From assembly GCF_003610535.1 (NCBI RefSeq), contig NZ_RAPN01000001.1, forward strand, positions 1,165,320-1,229,319: a stretch of DNA of 64,000 nucleotides, given 5' to 3'. Positions 54,007-63,589 of this stretch are shown here, one piece after another. Position 1 is the stretch's first letter; each line of letters opens with the position of its first letter. This DNA comes from Mangrovibacterium diazotrophicum (GTDB taxonomy: Bacteria > Bacteroidota > Bacteroidia > Bacteroidales > Prolixibacteraceae). The notes below the pieces were generated by a model that was not told the origin of the DNA, made no database searches, and saw only the letters and a list, made by a program, of their open reading frames with translations. A program made the position numbers and the translations under genes.

Positions 54007-56082
54007 TTACTTCAATTTCCAAACCAGCACGCCAGCTGTCGGGATTTGCTGTTCTCCAACCAGGATTTCAGCTCCCGCGGGTAATTGCATCTCATAAGGT
54101 TCATCAGCATAATTCATCGCAATACCAAAACCATCGCGATATTCCACAACAATACCTTTCGGATAATTCTCCACCGCGATTCCCAATTTCGTATAAAGTT
54201 TGGTCAAAACGGTCTGTTCCAGATCTCCTGAATTGCTGTCGGGACCAACATAGGTAACCGTGCCCTTTCCTAATTTATGGAAAGTTACAGCAGACTCGCC
54301 TGCGTAAAAATCATCTGCATAAGTCCCCCAGCTTTCCGTGCCGGCATTCGGCTTTAACACATCGCCCCAGCTTGTCCAGGCAAATTTCTGGCCGTCCACA
54401 ACAACTGTGTCCGGGGCATAAGGGCGAAGCATATCGTAAAATTCTATTTCACCACCGATCAATGGCCAGATGGGTTCGGCATGTTTGGCTTCCCACAAAT
54501 GTCCAAACTCATCCTGATGACCGGTTCGACAGGACATCACCAGGTTTCCGCCGTTTTCAACATAGCGGGTCAGCTTCGCAATCAGTTCACGGCTCATTTG
54601 CTGGTATGCCGGAGCAATAAGCACCGGGTATTTTGCAAAGTCCATGGTGTCGCGAATAAAGTCAACCGGCGCACCGAAGGACTTCAGCGGTTTGTAATAT
54701 TTCAGCACGTGCTGCTCGGTATCCCAAACGGTTGTTTGCTTATTTTGATTGATCGCCACGGTGTTATCGGGATCGTACAAAATAGCTGTTTTGCGCTTCA
54801 GGTAATCAGCTGGGACAGTTGACGAAGCGTGCTTATCCCTCAACATTTTGACTTCTTCGATAAACTTCTGGTACTCCAAACCGCCGCGCGTTGGCGTCAC
54901 TCCATCGGGGCCTAAAATGCCGTAGTGGTATTGCTCGTAACCATAAATCGGCGCGCGGAACCGGTAGGTACAGGTAAATTTGCTGCCACCGGCAAACACA
55001 TGCCACAACCACAAGTGCACCGCACCCGGCAAGGGCTGCGAGTTAATGGTTCCCCAGTTTACTTGCCCGGGCTGTAGCTCCATACAACCGTATAGTGGTG
55101 AAAGCGGACGGAAATAATCGTTCGCCATGGCTATGCGCGAATACTCTCCCACGCGATAACCTTCACGACCAATTCCGGTGTGCTCGCCATAAACCATGTA
55201 ACGGGTGTAGCTGATGAAGTCGAGTTCGCGACTGTCACCTACGTAACGGGCATCGTAGTAAGGAATATAGTTGGTCGTAATCCATTGATTCGGGCTGGCG
55301 TATTGACGGATTGTACGCGCTTGCTCATCCAGAAAAGTCGCCGTTTCCGAATCGCAAAAGCGACTGAAATCCAATCGCTGGTAAAGGTTCATCCCCCATT
55401 GCGAAACCTGCGGAATATCTATTTGATCAAAGTCGGTATAAGTGCCACTCCAGAAATTGGTTCCCCAGGCTTTATTCAGCGCATCGATCGTTTGGTATTT
55501 TTCCTTCAGGAAAGAACGGTAACGCTTTTGAGCATCGGCACCGTAATCCACATTGCTGGCCGGTTCATTGTCAAGCTGCCATCCAATAACGCGCGAATCG
55601 TTGCCATAATGTTTGGCTAATTCTGCAATCATCTTTTGGGAATAGGCGCGGTAATATTCATTCGAAAAAGAAGCGTGCTGCCGTGAACCGTGATCCATCT
55701 GTGTTCCATCTTCACGCATTTTCAGCACATCGGGATGTTTCCGAACCAGCCAAACCGGCGGCGTTGCGGTGGAGGTACACAAGATGACTTTTAAGTTGTG
55801 CTTGGCGGCCAATGCAACAGCGCGATCCAGCCAGGCAAAATCGTATTTGCCTTCTTCCGGTTCCAATTGCGCCCAGGCAAACTCCGCAAAATGCGTGAAC
55901 TCAAAGCCCATATCCGCCATTTTTTTCAGGTCTCGATCCCATTGCAACTCATCCCAATGTTCGGGGTAATAGTAAGCACCAACAGTGGTTAATTCTTCGT
56001 TGGGAAACCATGTTTCCGGGCTTTGTGCTGCGCAATTAAAAGCCCAAGCCAACAAGAGTGCAATCGTAAATAGTTTTCTCAT
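54007..56082 (-). CDS. GH42 beta-galactosidase, exported
   Basis: A 691-residue GH42 retaining beta-galactosidase with signal peptide (cleavage near NCAAQ). Barrel start VGAYYYPEHWDELQWDRDLK. Acid/base E173 in WQLDNEP, nucleophile E335 in GCMELQPGQVNWG. A trimerisation-like middle domain (about 395-610, with ILIAPAYQQM) and a small C-terminal beta-domain follow. It would act on beta-1,4-galactan or arabinogalactan oligosaccharides of pectin side chains. It follows a GH28-type gene by 104 bp on the same strand. Confidence 0.92.
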   Translation of the reverse strand: MRKLFTIALLLAWAFNCAAQSPETWFPNEELTTVGAYYYPEHWDELQWDRDLKKMADMGFEFTHFAEFAWAQLEPEEGKYDFAWLDRAVALAAKHNLKVILCTSTATPPVWLVRKHPDVLKMREDGTQMDHGSRQHASFSNEYYRAYSQKMIAELAKHYGNDSRVIGWQLDNEPASNVDYGADAQKRYRSFLKEKYQTIDALNKAWGTNFWSGTYTDFDQIDIPQVSQWGMNLYQRLDFSRFCDSETATFLDEQARTIRQYASPNQWITTNYIPYYDARYVGDSRELDFISYTRYMVYGEHTGIGREGYRVGEYSRIAMANDYFRPLSPLYGCMELQPGQVNWGTINSQPLPGAVHLWLWHVFAGGSKFTCTYRFRAPIYGYEQYHYGILGPDGVTPTRGGLEYQKFIEEVKMLRDKHASSTVPADYLKRKTAILYDPDNTVAINQNKQTTVWDTEQHVLKYYKPLKSFGAPVDFIRDTMDFAKYPVLIAPAYQQMSRELIAKLTRYVENGGNLVMSCRTGHQDEFGHLWEAKHAEPIWPLIGGEIEFYDMLRPYAPDTVVVDGQKFAWTSWGDVLKPNAGTESWGTYADDFYAGESAVTFHKLGKGTVTYVGPDSNSGDLEQTVLTKLYTKLGIAVENYPKGIVVEYRDGFGIAMNYADEPYEMQLPAGAEILVGEQQIPTAGVLVWKLK

Positions 56083-56186
56083 TTGGTTCGTTTTATTCTT
56101 GTTTTTAGTTTGATTTCGATAAAAAAACAGGCCGCTCCCGTCCTATTCAGAATTCTCGGTTGATATTATTATGCATTATCTTTTAA

Positions 56187-57725
56187 TCACAATTGTAGGC
56201 TTTTCACCTCTTCCAACTGCTGATCTTCGATCTGATTTACGCGATGCAGGTCGAAGTTCGTAACGTCTTTCAGCTGAAAAGTCGGCACACCATCGGCCGG
56301 TTGAGCTTGAATATCGGAGAAGCTCGCACCCTTAACATCTTCCAGAATGAAAACAGGGCGGAAATCCGGCACATCAAACTCCAGGTTGATGTTGCTCATT
56401 CGAATATTCTTCGCATGACGGATGTAAAATCCCCACGCCGGGATATCGCCAAACTCCTGCGGATCGGGGTATTTCGTTTCCAGCTCGGGAACCTCAACCG
56501 ACGCTTGTTCAGCCGGGGCACCGCCTTTTACTTTGATCCAAATATTCGAGAAGACGATATCTTCCACATCGTAGCCGGGAATCCCCATCAACATTGAGCC
56601 GTATTGCGGATTCGAAGCTGTGACAACAACATTGTCGACCAGCACCCGCCTGAATGAACCAACAGCCATGGTTTCGGGCCCTCGCATTCTCCGCCCCAAA
56701 CGAAAAAAGAAAGGCGCATTCAGAATGTCGGTCATCACGATATTCGAGACCGTGATATTCTCCAGGTTCGAACCGTCGACTGTTTCCAAAGCCAATCCGC
56801 GGCAATGCTCAAAAGTACAATTGGAAATCGTGATATTCCGAAAATCGCCGTTCGACTCGGTTCCCAACTTGATGCGCCCGGTAACAACGCCTTTGTCCGG
56901 CGCTGCAACTTGGGTAGTTTGGTACGTACCATCCAGAAAAGTTCCCTCGTCAAAACCAAACACAGCGCAATTGGTAATGGTCACATTTTCACACGGTGCA
57001 GCATAGCCCAACGCGTAAGAAGCTTTTAGAACCAGCGCATCGTCATTCGGCGAATTCAAAGAGCAATTTGAGACGCGCACATGTCGGCAACAGTCAATAT
57101 CAATGGCATCGCGGTTGGTATCAATTTTTAAATTATCGATGGTCAAATTATCAACTCCGGTGGTTATAATTGCAAAATGCCCTCCATGCAAAATTGAAAA
57201 ATCACGTAAAATCACATTGCGGCACTTTTTCAATGCAATGGCTTTGTTTCCCAAACCGGGCGTCGGCCTGCCCCACTTCTGCAATCCGTTGCCATAGATC
57301 AAACCCGATCCGGTAATTGACACATCCTCCAATCCGTCACCCCAAATCAGGCTGTTGTGAAAATGACTGTGTCCAAAATCCTGGTAGTGCAACGAGTCGC
57401 CCCACATATTCGGCTCCGGATCATCATATTTCCCGTCGTGCTCCTCCATATTTGCGGCGACAATGGTTGCCCCGGCATTAATTTGCAGGTTGATATGGCT
57501 TTTTAGTCGAATCGAGAAGCACAAGTATTCGCCAGCCGGCACAACAACGGTTCCACCACCAGCATTCGACGCCGCATCGATAGCTGCGTTAATGGCGTCA
57601 GAGTCCAGTTGAACGCCATCTCCTTTAGCTCCAAAATCTTTGACATCATACATTCCGGCTTGTTGTGCCAAAATCGGATTCGAAAAAAATAACAGGGACA
57701 AGAGAATCAGCGAATTTCGTAGCAT
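56187..57725 (-). CDS. GH28-like beta-helix enzyme with changed active site
   Basis: A 512-residue secreted beta-helix protein of family GH28 (start MYDVKDFGAKGDGVQLDSDA after a signal peptide of about 20 residues). The motif usually NTD is NRD (D206, in TNRDAIDIDCC), the DD pair is kept (D228, D229, in SPNDDALVLK) and RIK is kept, but at the place of the G-H-G motif the sequence reads FGFDEGTFLDGTYQ with no histidine. This pattern belongs to a GH28 branch distant from polygalacturonase; related annotations I know are rhamnogalacturonan-active exo-enzymes. Substrate is uncertain. It is followed by GH42, which fits degradation of galactan-carrying pectin. Confidence 0.85.
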   Translation of the reverse strand: MLRNSLILLSLLFFSNPILAQQAGMYDVKDFGAKGDGVQLDSDAINAAIDAASNAGGGTVVVPAGEYLCFSIRLKSHINLQINAGATIVAANMEEHDGKYDDPEPNMWGDSLHYQDFGHSHFHNSLIWGDGLEDVSITGSGLIYGNGLQKWGRPTPGLGNKAIALKKCRNVILRDFSILHGGHFAIITTGVDNLTIDNLKIDTNRDAIDIDCCRHVRVSNCSLNSPNDDALVLKASYALGYAAPCENVTITNCAVFGFDEGTFLDGTYQTTQVAAPDKGVVTGRIKLGTESNGDFRNITISNCTFEHCRGLALETVDGSNLENITVSNIVMTDILNAPFFFRLGRRMRGPETMAVGSFRRVLVDNVVVTASNPQYGSMLMGIPGYDVEDIVFSNIWIKVKGGAPAEQASVEVPELETKYPDPQEFGDIPAWGFYIRHAKNIRMSNINLEFDVPDFRPVFILEDVKGASFSDIQAQPADGVPTFQLKDVTNFDLHRVNQIEDQQLEEVKSLQL

Positions 57726-57762
57726 GGTTTGGTTGATTTGAGTTGCAGTTAATTGAGACTCA

Positions 57763-57793
57763 CAAGTATAGTGACTTAGCGCTATTTCTGCAA
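57763..57793 (-). promoter_or_regulatory. Candidate promoter of GH28/GH42 pair
   Basis: CTTG with TTG at 57793-57791, 20-nt spacer, TATACTTG (57770-57763), one mismatch to TAnnTTTG. Leader of about 30 nt. Confidence 0.4.
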
Positions 57794-57882
57794 GCTTTGC
57801 ACCGGTTCTTACGTCTCAATCTTCTATTCAGATATTCAGACATGAATGTCTAATGTTAAGTATTTTCGGCTCAATGTTAAGT

Positions 57883-57923
57883 TTAAACAATTGTTTAAGT
57901 TTATTAATTAAACGCTTGTTTAA
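57883..57923. promoter_or_regulatory. Twin TetR-type operators
   Basis: Two 16-bp palindromes of the form TTAAAC-NNTT-GTTTAA: TTAAACAATTGTTTAA (57883-57898, perfect) and TTAAACGCTTGTTTAA (57908-57923), centres 25 bp apart, just before the tetR gene. A direct repeat AATGTTAAGT (57852-57861 and 57873-57882) precedes them. Likely autorepression and drug-dependent control of the operon. Confidence 0.65.
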
Positions 57924-57952
57924 GTTCGATTTTTTTTACAAAACTTTGTGGT

Positions 57953-58576
57953 ATGGAAACAAAAGACAAGAAACTCATCATCGTTGAAAAGGCAGAAGAG
58001 CTTTTCGCCAGCCAGGGTTTTTCGGGAACCTCAGTCCGCGAAATTGCCAAAGCTGCCGATGTCAATGTAGCCATGATTTCGTATTACTTCGGCAGCAAAG
58101 AACAGCTACTGATGGAAATATTACGGTACCGCTCGGATTATTTGCAAACGAAGGTCGACGATTTATTGAATAGTGCGACACTGAGTTGGTGGGATAAGAT
58201 GGACATTCACATTGACTACTATGTGGAAAAGATGCGGGATAACCAGCACTTGCATCGAATCATCGTCCGCGAAGTCGACATGAATTCGGGATCAGAAATG
58301 TCGGAATTCATTCTTCAGCGAAAAAAAGCACATTTCGACCGGTTCTGCGATTTTATCAAACAAGGACAGGAAGCAGGTGTTTTTGCAACGGACGTTGACC
58401 TTTTGGGACTGTACACGCTCCTACCCGGGGTATCAAAACACATCCTGTTCAACCAGGACTTTATGCGTGTCATCATTGAAGAAAGAACGGGCAATACGCC
58501 TACGAAAGATGACATGCTTGACTTCGCTAAAGAATTCCTAAAAAAACTATTTAGAAAAAATCTGGAGATAATTTAA
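57953..58576 (+). CDS. TetR family transcriptional repressor
   Basis: A 207-residue TetR-type regulator. The N-terminal HTH (about residues 9-55) reads IVEKAEELFASQGFSGTSVR, then VNVAMISYYFGSKEQLLMEI, the usual signature. The C-terminal part (about 60-207) is an all-helical ligand-binding domain. It is the first gene of an operon with a tripartite efflux system: only 2 bp separate its stop from the next ATG. Two palindromes in front of it are good candidate binding sites. The ligand is probably a substrate of the pump. Confidence 0.92.
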   Translation: METKDKKLIIVEKAEELFASQGFSGTSVREIAKAADVNVAMISYYFGSKEQLLMEILRYRSDYLQTKVDDLLNSATLSWWDKMDIHIDYYVEKMRDNQHLHRIIVREVDMNSGSEMSEFILQRKKAHFDRFCDFIKQGQEAGVFATDVDLLGLYTLLPGVSKHILFNQDFMRVIIEERTGNTPTKDDMLDFAKEFLKKLFRKNLEII

Positions 58577-58578
58577 GT

Positions 58579-59937
58579 ATGAGAACATTACGCAATGGTG
58601 TAGTAGCCATAGCTTTTACACTATGTTCCATCTCAGTCCTGCAGGCGCAGGATAGTAAATCGCTATCGCTCGATGAAACGATTGGATTGGGATTGGAGAA
58701 CAGTAAACAACTGAAAGTAGCCTTATCAAAAAGCAAGGAAGCAGAGTTTGCCGTGCAGGGAAAGAAAATTGCGGTGGCGCCCGATCTGGACTTATCCGGG
58801 CAATACATGATGATCAACGAGCCCAACATCAGCCTGGGATCTGCATTGGCAGGCGACGGCTCCGACTCGGAAGGATCAGGCATGGGAGTTGCTCCAAAAT
58901 ACCTGGCGCTGGGAATGGCAACCGCCAAAATGCCTCTTTTTGCGGGCTTAAGAACACATAACGATATCCGATCGGCCGAATACCTTGAAAAAGCCGCACA
59001 ATTGGATGTTGAAGATCAGAAAAGCGAAGTCATTCTCAACCTGGTGAATGCCTACGTTAACCTGTACAAAGCGCAGGAGACGGTTAAACTGGTTGAAGAA
59101 GATTTACAGGAAGCGAAAAAGCGTGTGAAGGATTTCACGAGCATGGAACAAAACGGCATTCTGGCCATGAACGACTTGCTGAAAGCACAGCTGCAGGAGT
59201 CGAACACTTCACTGGCTTTGCTGGACGCACAAAACAACCAACGCGTGGCCAACTACAATATGAACCTGCTGCTAGGGCTGAATGAGCAAACACAGCTACT
59301 TCTTGACAGCATCAACATTGACCAATTGCAACAGTTGCTTTCTGTATCCGACTTGCACGACAAAGCACTTACAGACCGGAAAGATTTGCAGGCGATCGAC
59401 CAGCGTGAACAAGCCAGCGAAACAGCCATCAAAATTGCCAAAGGTGCCTATTGGCCATCAGTTGCGGTGTCAGGCGGCTATGCTGCGCTCGACATTGACG
59501 AAGTAGCAACTGTGAGCAACGCGTGGAACGTAGGACTGGGCGTTTCGTTCAACCTGGGCGAACTGTATAAAAACGGCTCGCATGTCAAACAGGCCAAGGA
59601 ATCATACACTCAAACGCAGTTGATGCACCAGCAATTGACCGACCAAGTGAAGAGCGAAGTATTTCAATCTTTCAGCAACTACCAGGAAAGCCGTCAACGC
59701 ATGGATGTGTATGAAAAAGCAGAACAACAGGCAGCCGAAAATTACCGCATTGTGAAGGACAAACACACCAACAGCTTAGCCACAACAACCGACTTACTGG
59801 ACGCCGACATCGACCGTCTTCAGGCTGAGTTGAACCTGCGCTTCTCGAAAGCCGACATGCTAGCAGCCTACTGCAAACTTCTACAAGTAAGCGGCCAGCT
59901 GGACGTTCCGACCATTGAAGCACTTAACGCAAACTAA
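58579..59937 (+). CDS. TolC family outer-membrane efflux protein
   Basis: A 452-residue TolC-like channel protein with signal peptide (ending VLQAQ). Two repeats of the OEP domain: LSLDETIGLGLENSKQLKVA at the start, and long alternating helices (VEEDLQEAKKRVKDFTSMEQ). It is the second gene of the tetR operon and delivers the outer-membrane part for the adaptor and EmrB-type transporter that follow. It is clearly different in sequence from the TolC protein at 26662, so the two pumps do not share a recent duplicate channel. Confidence 0.92.
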   Translation: MRTLRNGVVAIAFTLCSISVLQAQDSKSLSLDETIGLGLENSKQLKVALSKSKEAEFAVQGKKIAVAPDLDLSGQYMMINEPNISLGSALAGDGSDSEGSGMGVAPKYLALGMATAKMPLFAGLRTHNDIRSAEYLEKAAQLDVEDQKSEVILNLVNAYVNLYKAQETVKLVEEDLQEAKKRVKDFTSMEQNGILAMNDLLKAQLQESNTSLALLDAQNNQRVANYNMNLLLGLNEQTQLLLDSINIDQLQQLLSVSDLHDKALTDRKDLQAIDQREQASETAIKIAKGAYWPSVAVSGGYAALDIDEVATVSNAWNVGLGVSFNLGELYKNGSHVKQAKESYTQTQLMHQQLTDQVKSEVFQSFSNYQESRQRMDVYEKAEQQAAENYRIVKDKHTNSLATTTDLLDADIDRLQAELNLRFSKADMLAAYCKLLQVSGQLDVPTIEALNAN

Positions 59938-60000
59938 GCGGACAATTAACCAAACAGATACAACGAAGAAATTAACACAGAGCAAGAAAATCACACGACA

Positions 60001-61101
60001 ATGAACGCAACAAAAGAAAAAAATACAGCCAAACAAAAGAAGAATAAACGATTCGGGGTGGTATTGGCAATCATACTGGTAGTTGGGGGTGCTGCCGGTG
60101 TTTACTTTTACGAACATGCCCTTCACCACGAAGAAACAGAAAACGCACAGGTAAAAGCCGACGTCAGCCAGGTCATTTCCCGGGTATCGGGTTATGTGAA
60201 ACGCGTGATGGTACAAGACAACCAGGACGTGAAAGCCGGCGACACGTTGGTGGTGATCGACGAGCGCGACTACATCGTTAAAGTGAAAGAAGCCGAAGCG
60301 GCTCTGGCCGTTGCCAAAAGCAACCTCGAAGTGGCCCGCCACGGTGTGAACGTAGGTAAAAACGAGGTTGATGCGGCACAAGCCAATGTGTTGGCTGCCG
60401 ACGCCAGCATTGAAGAAGCCAAAGTTCGCCAATGGCGCGCACAACGCGACTTCGAGCGCTACGAGAACTTGTGGAAAGACCACACCATTACCGAGCAGCA
60501 GTACGAGCAGGCTTTAGCCGAAAAACAAGCTGCCGACCGTCAATTAGAGCTGCTGCAAAAGCAACGTGAAATTGCCCAACGCCAAACGAAAACCAGTAAT
60601 GCGCAAAGCACTGTTACCAGCTCACGCGTAGCTGTTGCAGAAGCAACGGTTGAACAATGTGAAGCGGCATTGGAAGCAGCAAAACTTAGCTTGTCGTACA
60701 CAGCCATCATCGCCCCTTACGATGGCCAGCTGTCGGCAATTGATCTGGAACCCGGACAAATGATCCAGGCAGGCCAATCGCTGTTCAACCTGGTAAATAC
60801 CGAAAGCTACTGGGTAGTGGCCAACTTCAAGGAAACGCAGCTCGAACGCATGGAAGTCGGCCAAAATGTAGAGATCGTTGTTGACGCTTTCCCAAGCCAT
60901 GATTTCGAAGCTGAAGTAAGCTCAATCTCTCCGGCAACCGGCAACACCTTCGCCTTGCTTCCGGCCGACAATGCCACCGGAAACTTTGTAAAAGTGGTTC
61001 AGAAGATCCCGGTAAAAATTGTGTTCAAAAACTCGCAAGACCCATTCCTGAAGAAAATTAAAGCAGGAATGAATGCTGAAGTCGACGTTCACATCAATTA
61101 A
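60001..61101 (+). CDS. HlyD/EmrA family efflux adaptor
   Basis: A 366-residue membrane-fusion protein with one N-terminal membrane segment (about 20-39, VVLAIILVVGGAAGVYFYEH). Lipoyl-like halves at VKADVSQVISRVSGYVKRVM and YTAIIAPYDGQLSAIDLEPG enclose a long coiled coil (about 90-215), rich in Ala, Glu and Gln. A beta-barrel domain follows (VNTESYWVVANFKETQLERM, typical of EmrA). It couples the EmrB-type pump encoded 22 bp downstream to the TolC protein encoded 63 bp upstream. Confidence 0.93.
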   Translation: MNATKEKNTAKQKKNKRFGVVLAIILVVGGAAGVYFYEHALHHEETENAQVKADVSQVISRVSGYVKRVMVQDNQDVKAGDTLVVIDERDYIVKVKEAEAALAVAKSNLEVARHGVNVGKNEVDAAQANVLAADASIEEAKVRQWRAQRDFERYENLWKDHTITEQQYEQALAEKQAADRQLELLQKQREIAQRQTKTSNAQSTVTSSRVAVAEATVEQCEAALEAAKLSLSYTAIIAPYDGQLSAIDLEPGQMIQAGQSLFNLVNTESYWVVANFKETQLERMEVGQNVEIVVDAFPSHDFEAEVSSISPATGNTFALLPADNATGNFVKVVQKIPVKIVFKNSQDPFLKKIKAGMNAEVDVHIN

Positions 61102-61123
61102 TTCATAGTAAGAAAAAGACTTT

Positions 61124-62701
61124 ATGAGCGATTCTGATTCTCTGGTAGAATATGGATGGAAGCGGGCAATTATTACAATTACCGCCATCCTCTGTGCGCT
61201 GCTGGAAATTATAGATACCACAATTGTTAACGTGGCCCTCAACGATATGCAGGGTAACCTCGGTGCCACGCTGAGCGAGCTGGGCTGGGTGATCACTGCC
61301 TACGCGATTGCCAACGTTATCATTGTGCCCATGACAAGCTGGTTGTCGCAGCAGTTTGGTCGCCGCAATTACTTTGCTGCCTCCATCCTCATCTTCACCA
61401 TCTCGTCATTTTTATGCGGAAATGCCACCAATATCTGGGAACTGGTCTTTTTCCGGTTTATTCAGGGTTTGGGTGGTGGTGCCTTGCTGGTAACGGCGCA
61501 AACCATTATCACCGAGACCTACCCGCCCGAAAAGCGTGGTATGGCGCAAGCCCTGTACGGCATGGGTGTGATCGTTGGCCCAACACTGGGACCTCCGCTG
61601 GGTGGTTATTTTGTCGATAACTACTCGTGGCCCTACATCTTCTATATTAACATTCCGGTGGGTATTGCTGCTTTTCTACTGACACTGCAATTTGTGAAAA
61701 GTCCGAAATACAGTAATAAGAAATCGGTTAAAGAGGTCGACTGGTGGGGAATTCTGTTCCTGTGCATGGCCGTTGGTTCGCTGCAGTATGTGTTGGAAAA
61801 AGGACAGGAAGACAACTGGTTCGAAAGTACCGCTATTGTTATTTGCAGTGTCACCGCATTTATGGGCACGTACCTTTTCTTTTGGCGGGAACTGACCTAC
61901 GAGCACCCGATAGTAAACCTGCGGGTATTGCGGAATAATAACCTGGCAATCGGGACCATCATGACTTTCGTACTCGGCTTCGGTTTGTTCGGTTCAACCT
62001 TTATCATTCCGTTGTACACCCAGTCCATCATGGGATGGACTGCCACGCAGGCCGGTTTGTTGTTGATTCCAAGCTCGCTGACAACCGGTTTGATGATGCC
62101 GATTATCGGGCAATTGCTGCAGCGCGGCGTGCCTCAAAAATACCTGGTTGCCCTGGGCTTCCTGATCTTCTTCGGGTACAGCCTCGGAAGCTACCTGATC
62201 CTGACACCAAGCACCGGTGAGGAACACTTCTTCTGGTTACTGATCATCCGCGGTGTTGGTTTGGGATTACTGTTCGTACCGATTACAACCCTTTCACTGT
62301 CTACATTGAAAGGAAAAGAAATTGGCGACGGCGCTGCCTTCACCGGTATGATGCGCCAACTGGGTGGTTCATTCGGGATTGCACTGATCACCACTTATAT
62401 TTCGCGCCACAACATGTTACACCGCGCCGATTTGGTTTCGCACCTCGACCCGACTAAACCGGAAGTACAAAGCCGACTTGAAGGTCTGACGCAAATGTTT
62501 ATGGGAAAAGGTTCGGCCTACAATGTAGCACATGAGCAAGCCCTGCAAATGCTGGATTTGTCGGTAACCAAACAAGCCGTGGTACTCTCGTACATGGATG
62601 TGTTCCTCGGTATCGGACTGGTATTCCTGGTGTGTGTGCCTTTTGTACTGCTCATTAAAAAAGGTGCCGGAAAGGTGAAAGCCGATATGGCCGCGCACTA
62701 A
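61124..62701 (+). CDS. EmrB/QacA family MFS multidrug transporter (DHA2)
   Basis: A 525-residue, 14-helix drug:proton antiporter of the DHA2 family. Motif D1-like LEIIDTTIVNVALNDMQGNL is in helix 1, motif A-like region after helix 2 (WLSQQFGRRNYF), and the motif C region GMGVIVGPTLGPPLGGYFVD. C-terminal hydrophilic tail ends GKVKADMAAH. With EmrA-type adaptor and TolC it forms a tripartite pump through both membranes. Last gene of the tetR operon, followed by a terminator 60 bp later. Confidence 0.95.
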   Translation: MSDSDSLVEYGWKRAIITITAILCALLEIIDTTIVNVALNDMQGNLGATLSELGWVITAYAIANVIIVPMTSWLSQQFGRRNYFAASILIFTISSFLCGNATNIWELVFFRFIQGLGGGALLVTAQTIITETYPPEKRGMAQALYGMGVIVGPTLGPPLGGYFVDNYSWPYIFYINIPVGIAAFLLTLQFVKSPKYSNKKSVKEVDWWGILFLCMAVGSLQYVLEKGQEDNWFESTAIVICSVTAFMGTYLFFWRELTYEHPIVNLRVLRNNNLAIGTIMTFVLGFGLFGSTFIIPLYTQSIMGWTATQAGLLLIPSSLTTGLMMPIIGQLLQRGVPQKYLVALGFLIFFGYSLGSYLILTPSTGEEHFFWLLIIRGVGLGLLFVPITTLSLSTLKGKEIGDGAAFTGMMRQLGGSFGIALITTYISRHNMLHRADLVSHLDPTKPEVQSRLEGLTQMFMGKGSAYNVAHEQALQMLDLSVTKQAVVLSYMDVFLGIGLVFLVCVPFVLLIKKGAGKVKADMAAH

Positions 62702-62760
62702 CAAAACAGAAAGCCGTTTCAAGTAAACAATAATTCAGGAAACACTGATTTTAAGGTCGA

Positions 62761-62797
62761 AGCCCGCAACCGTGATGTTTGCGGGCTTTGTATTTTT
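62761..62797 (+). terminator. Terminator of the tetR/emrAB operon
   Basis: Stem AGCCCGCAA/TTGCGGGCT (62761-62769 with 62779-62787) followed by TTGTATTTTT. The stop codon of the convergent gene lies directly behind. Confidence 0.85.
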
Positions 62798-63290
62798 ACA
62801 GGGAAGTAGAATCCTTTATTTGCTGTCGGGCTATTTTAAGCACACTTTGCAAATCGGCCTTGCTGACCGAAACACAAAAACGTTCTGTTGAATTATCGCG
62901 GTAAGTAACTTTCAACCGACTCGACGTATCAACATTTCCTCCAGGTGCCAGGAATTCCATGATCTCCGCTTTCTTTTTGTGTAAACCTGTAATCCGGATG
63001 TTCTTGATTTCGGATAATTTTAGCTTGCGGCTTCGCGACAAAAAGGGGATTAGCGAAACATCGCGGATGTACAAATATACGCTATCAACAGCAACCTCCT
63101 GTTTGGGAATAAACAGCAACAGGATGACAGTTGCCAGGGCGATGGCATGTCGCAGCCACTCGTAATGGAAGTGACCTCCGGGATACAAATTCACGGCTAA
63201 AAGAACAAACAAAAATAAAGCGACCCGCTTCATCCACGTCCATGGTTTATGGAGGTTGTCGGTTTGATAAAGGATACTATCGGTATTCAT
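62796..63290 (-). CDS. Small two-helix membrane protein, function unknown
   Basis: A 164-residue protein with two membrane segments (about 20-37, MKRVALFLFVLLAVNLYP, and 50-64, ALATVILLLFIP) and a soluble C-terminal part of about 95 residues. The latter looks like a PH-like beta-domain: VDSVYLYIRDVSLIPFLSRS, then LKLSEIKNIRITG and VTYRDNSTERFCVSV, a layout of small bacterial membrane proteins with PH-like domains. I do not recognise a named family. It is convergent with the efflux operon. Confidence 0.65.
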   Translation of the reverse strand: MNTDSILYQTDNLHKPWTWMKRVALFLFVLLAVNLYPGGHFHYEWLRHAIALATVILLLFIPKQEVAVDSVYLYIRDVSLIPFLSRSRKLKLSEIKNIRITGLHKKKAEIMEFLAPGGNVDTSSRLKVTYRDNSTERFCVSVSKADLQSVLKIARQQIKDSTSL

Positions 63291-63589
63291 AATGGTTTGT
63301 TTTATTGGTTCTCAATGTATTCTGAGCCAGCAGCGATCCCTGCATTCTTCAGCTAAAAACTCAATCTCATCTTTCGTAATTAACGAAATCAAAATTTACC
63401 AATTGATAAGCAGCAAACCAAATAATTCCCCCTTCAATCGCCCCCTCAAATCAGGTTCTTCAGCAGCTTATTGCTTCTTTTCCGTTTCAAACAAGTCCGA
63501 ACATCCTCAATTCTGTTGATTTCGTTGATAACTTTATTTTTGGATTTGCGCGTTTGTGTGTATCATCGTGTGATCATTAAATTTACCGA
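63291..63589. other. Intergenic region without recognised gene
   Basis: 299 bp between two divergent small membrane protein genes. Apart from a -7 element at 63535-63542 I see no convincing frame, repeat or RNA structure. The last 96 bp of the window (63905-64000) are likewise without recognised feature. Confidence 0.5.
63535..63542 (+). promoter_or_regulatory. Candidate -7 element for the last gene
   Basis: TATTTTTG fits TAnnTTTG, about 48 nt before the ATG at 63590. TTG box only at a short distance (16 nt). Confidence 0.35.

Noticed and set aside
57941-57948. AAACTTTG as -7 element of tetR
   Set aside because: One mismatch to TAnnTTTG and only 4 nt before the ATG, so transcription would start inside the gene.
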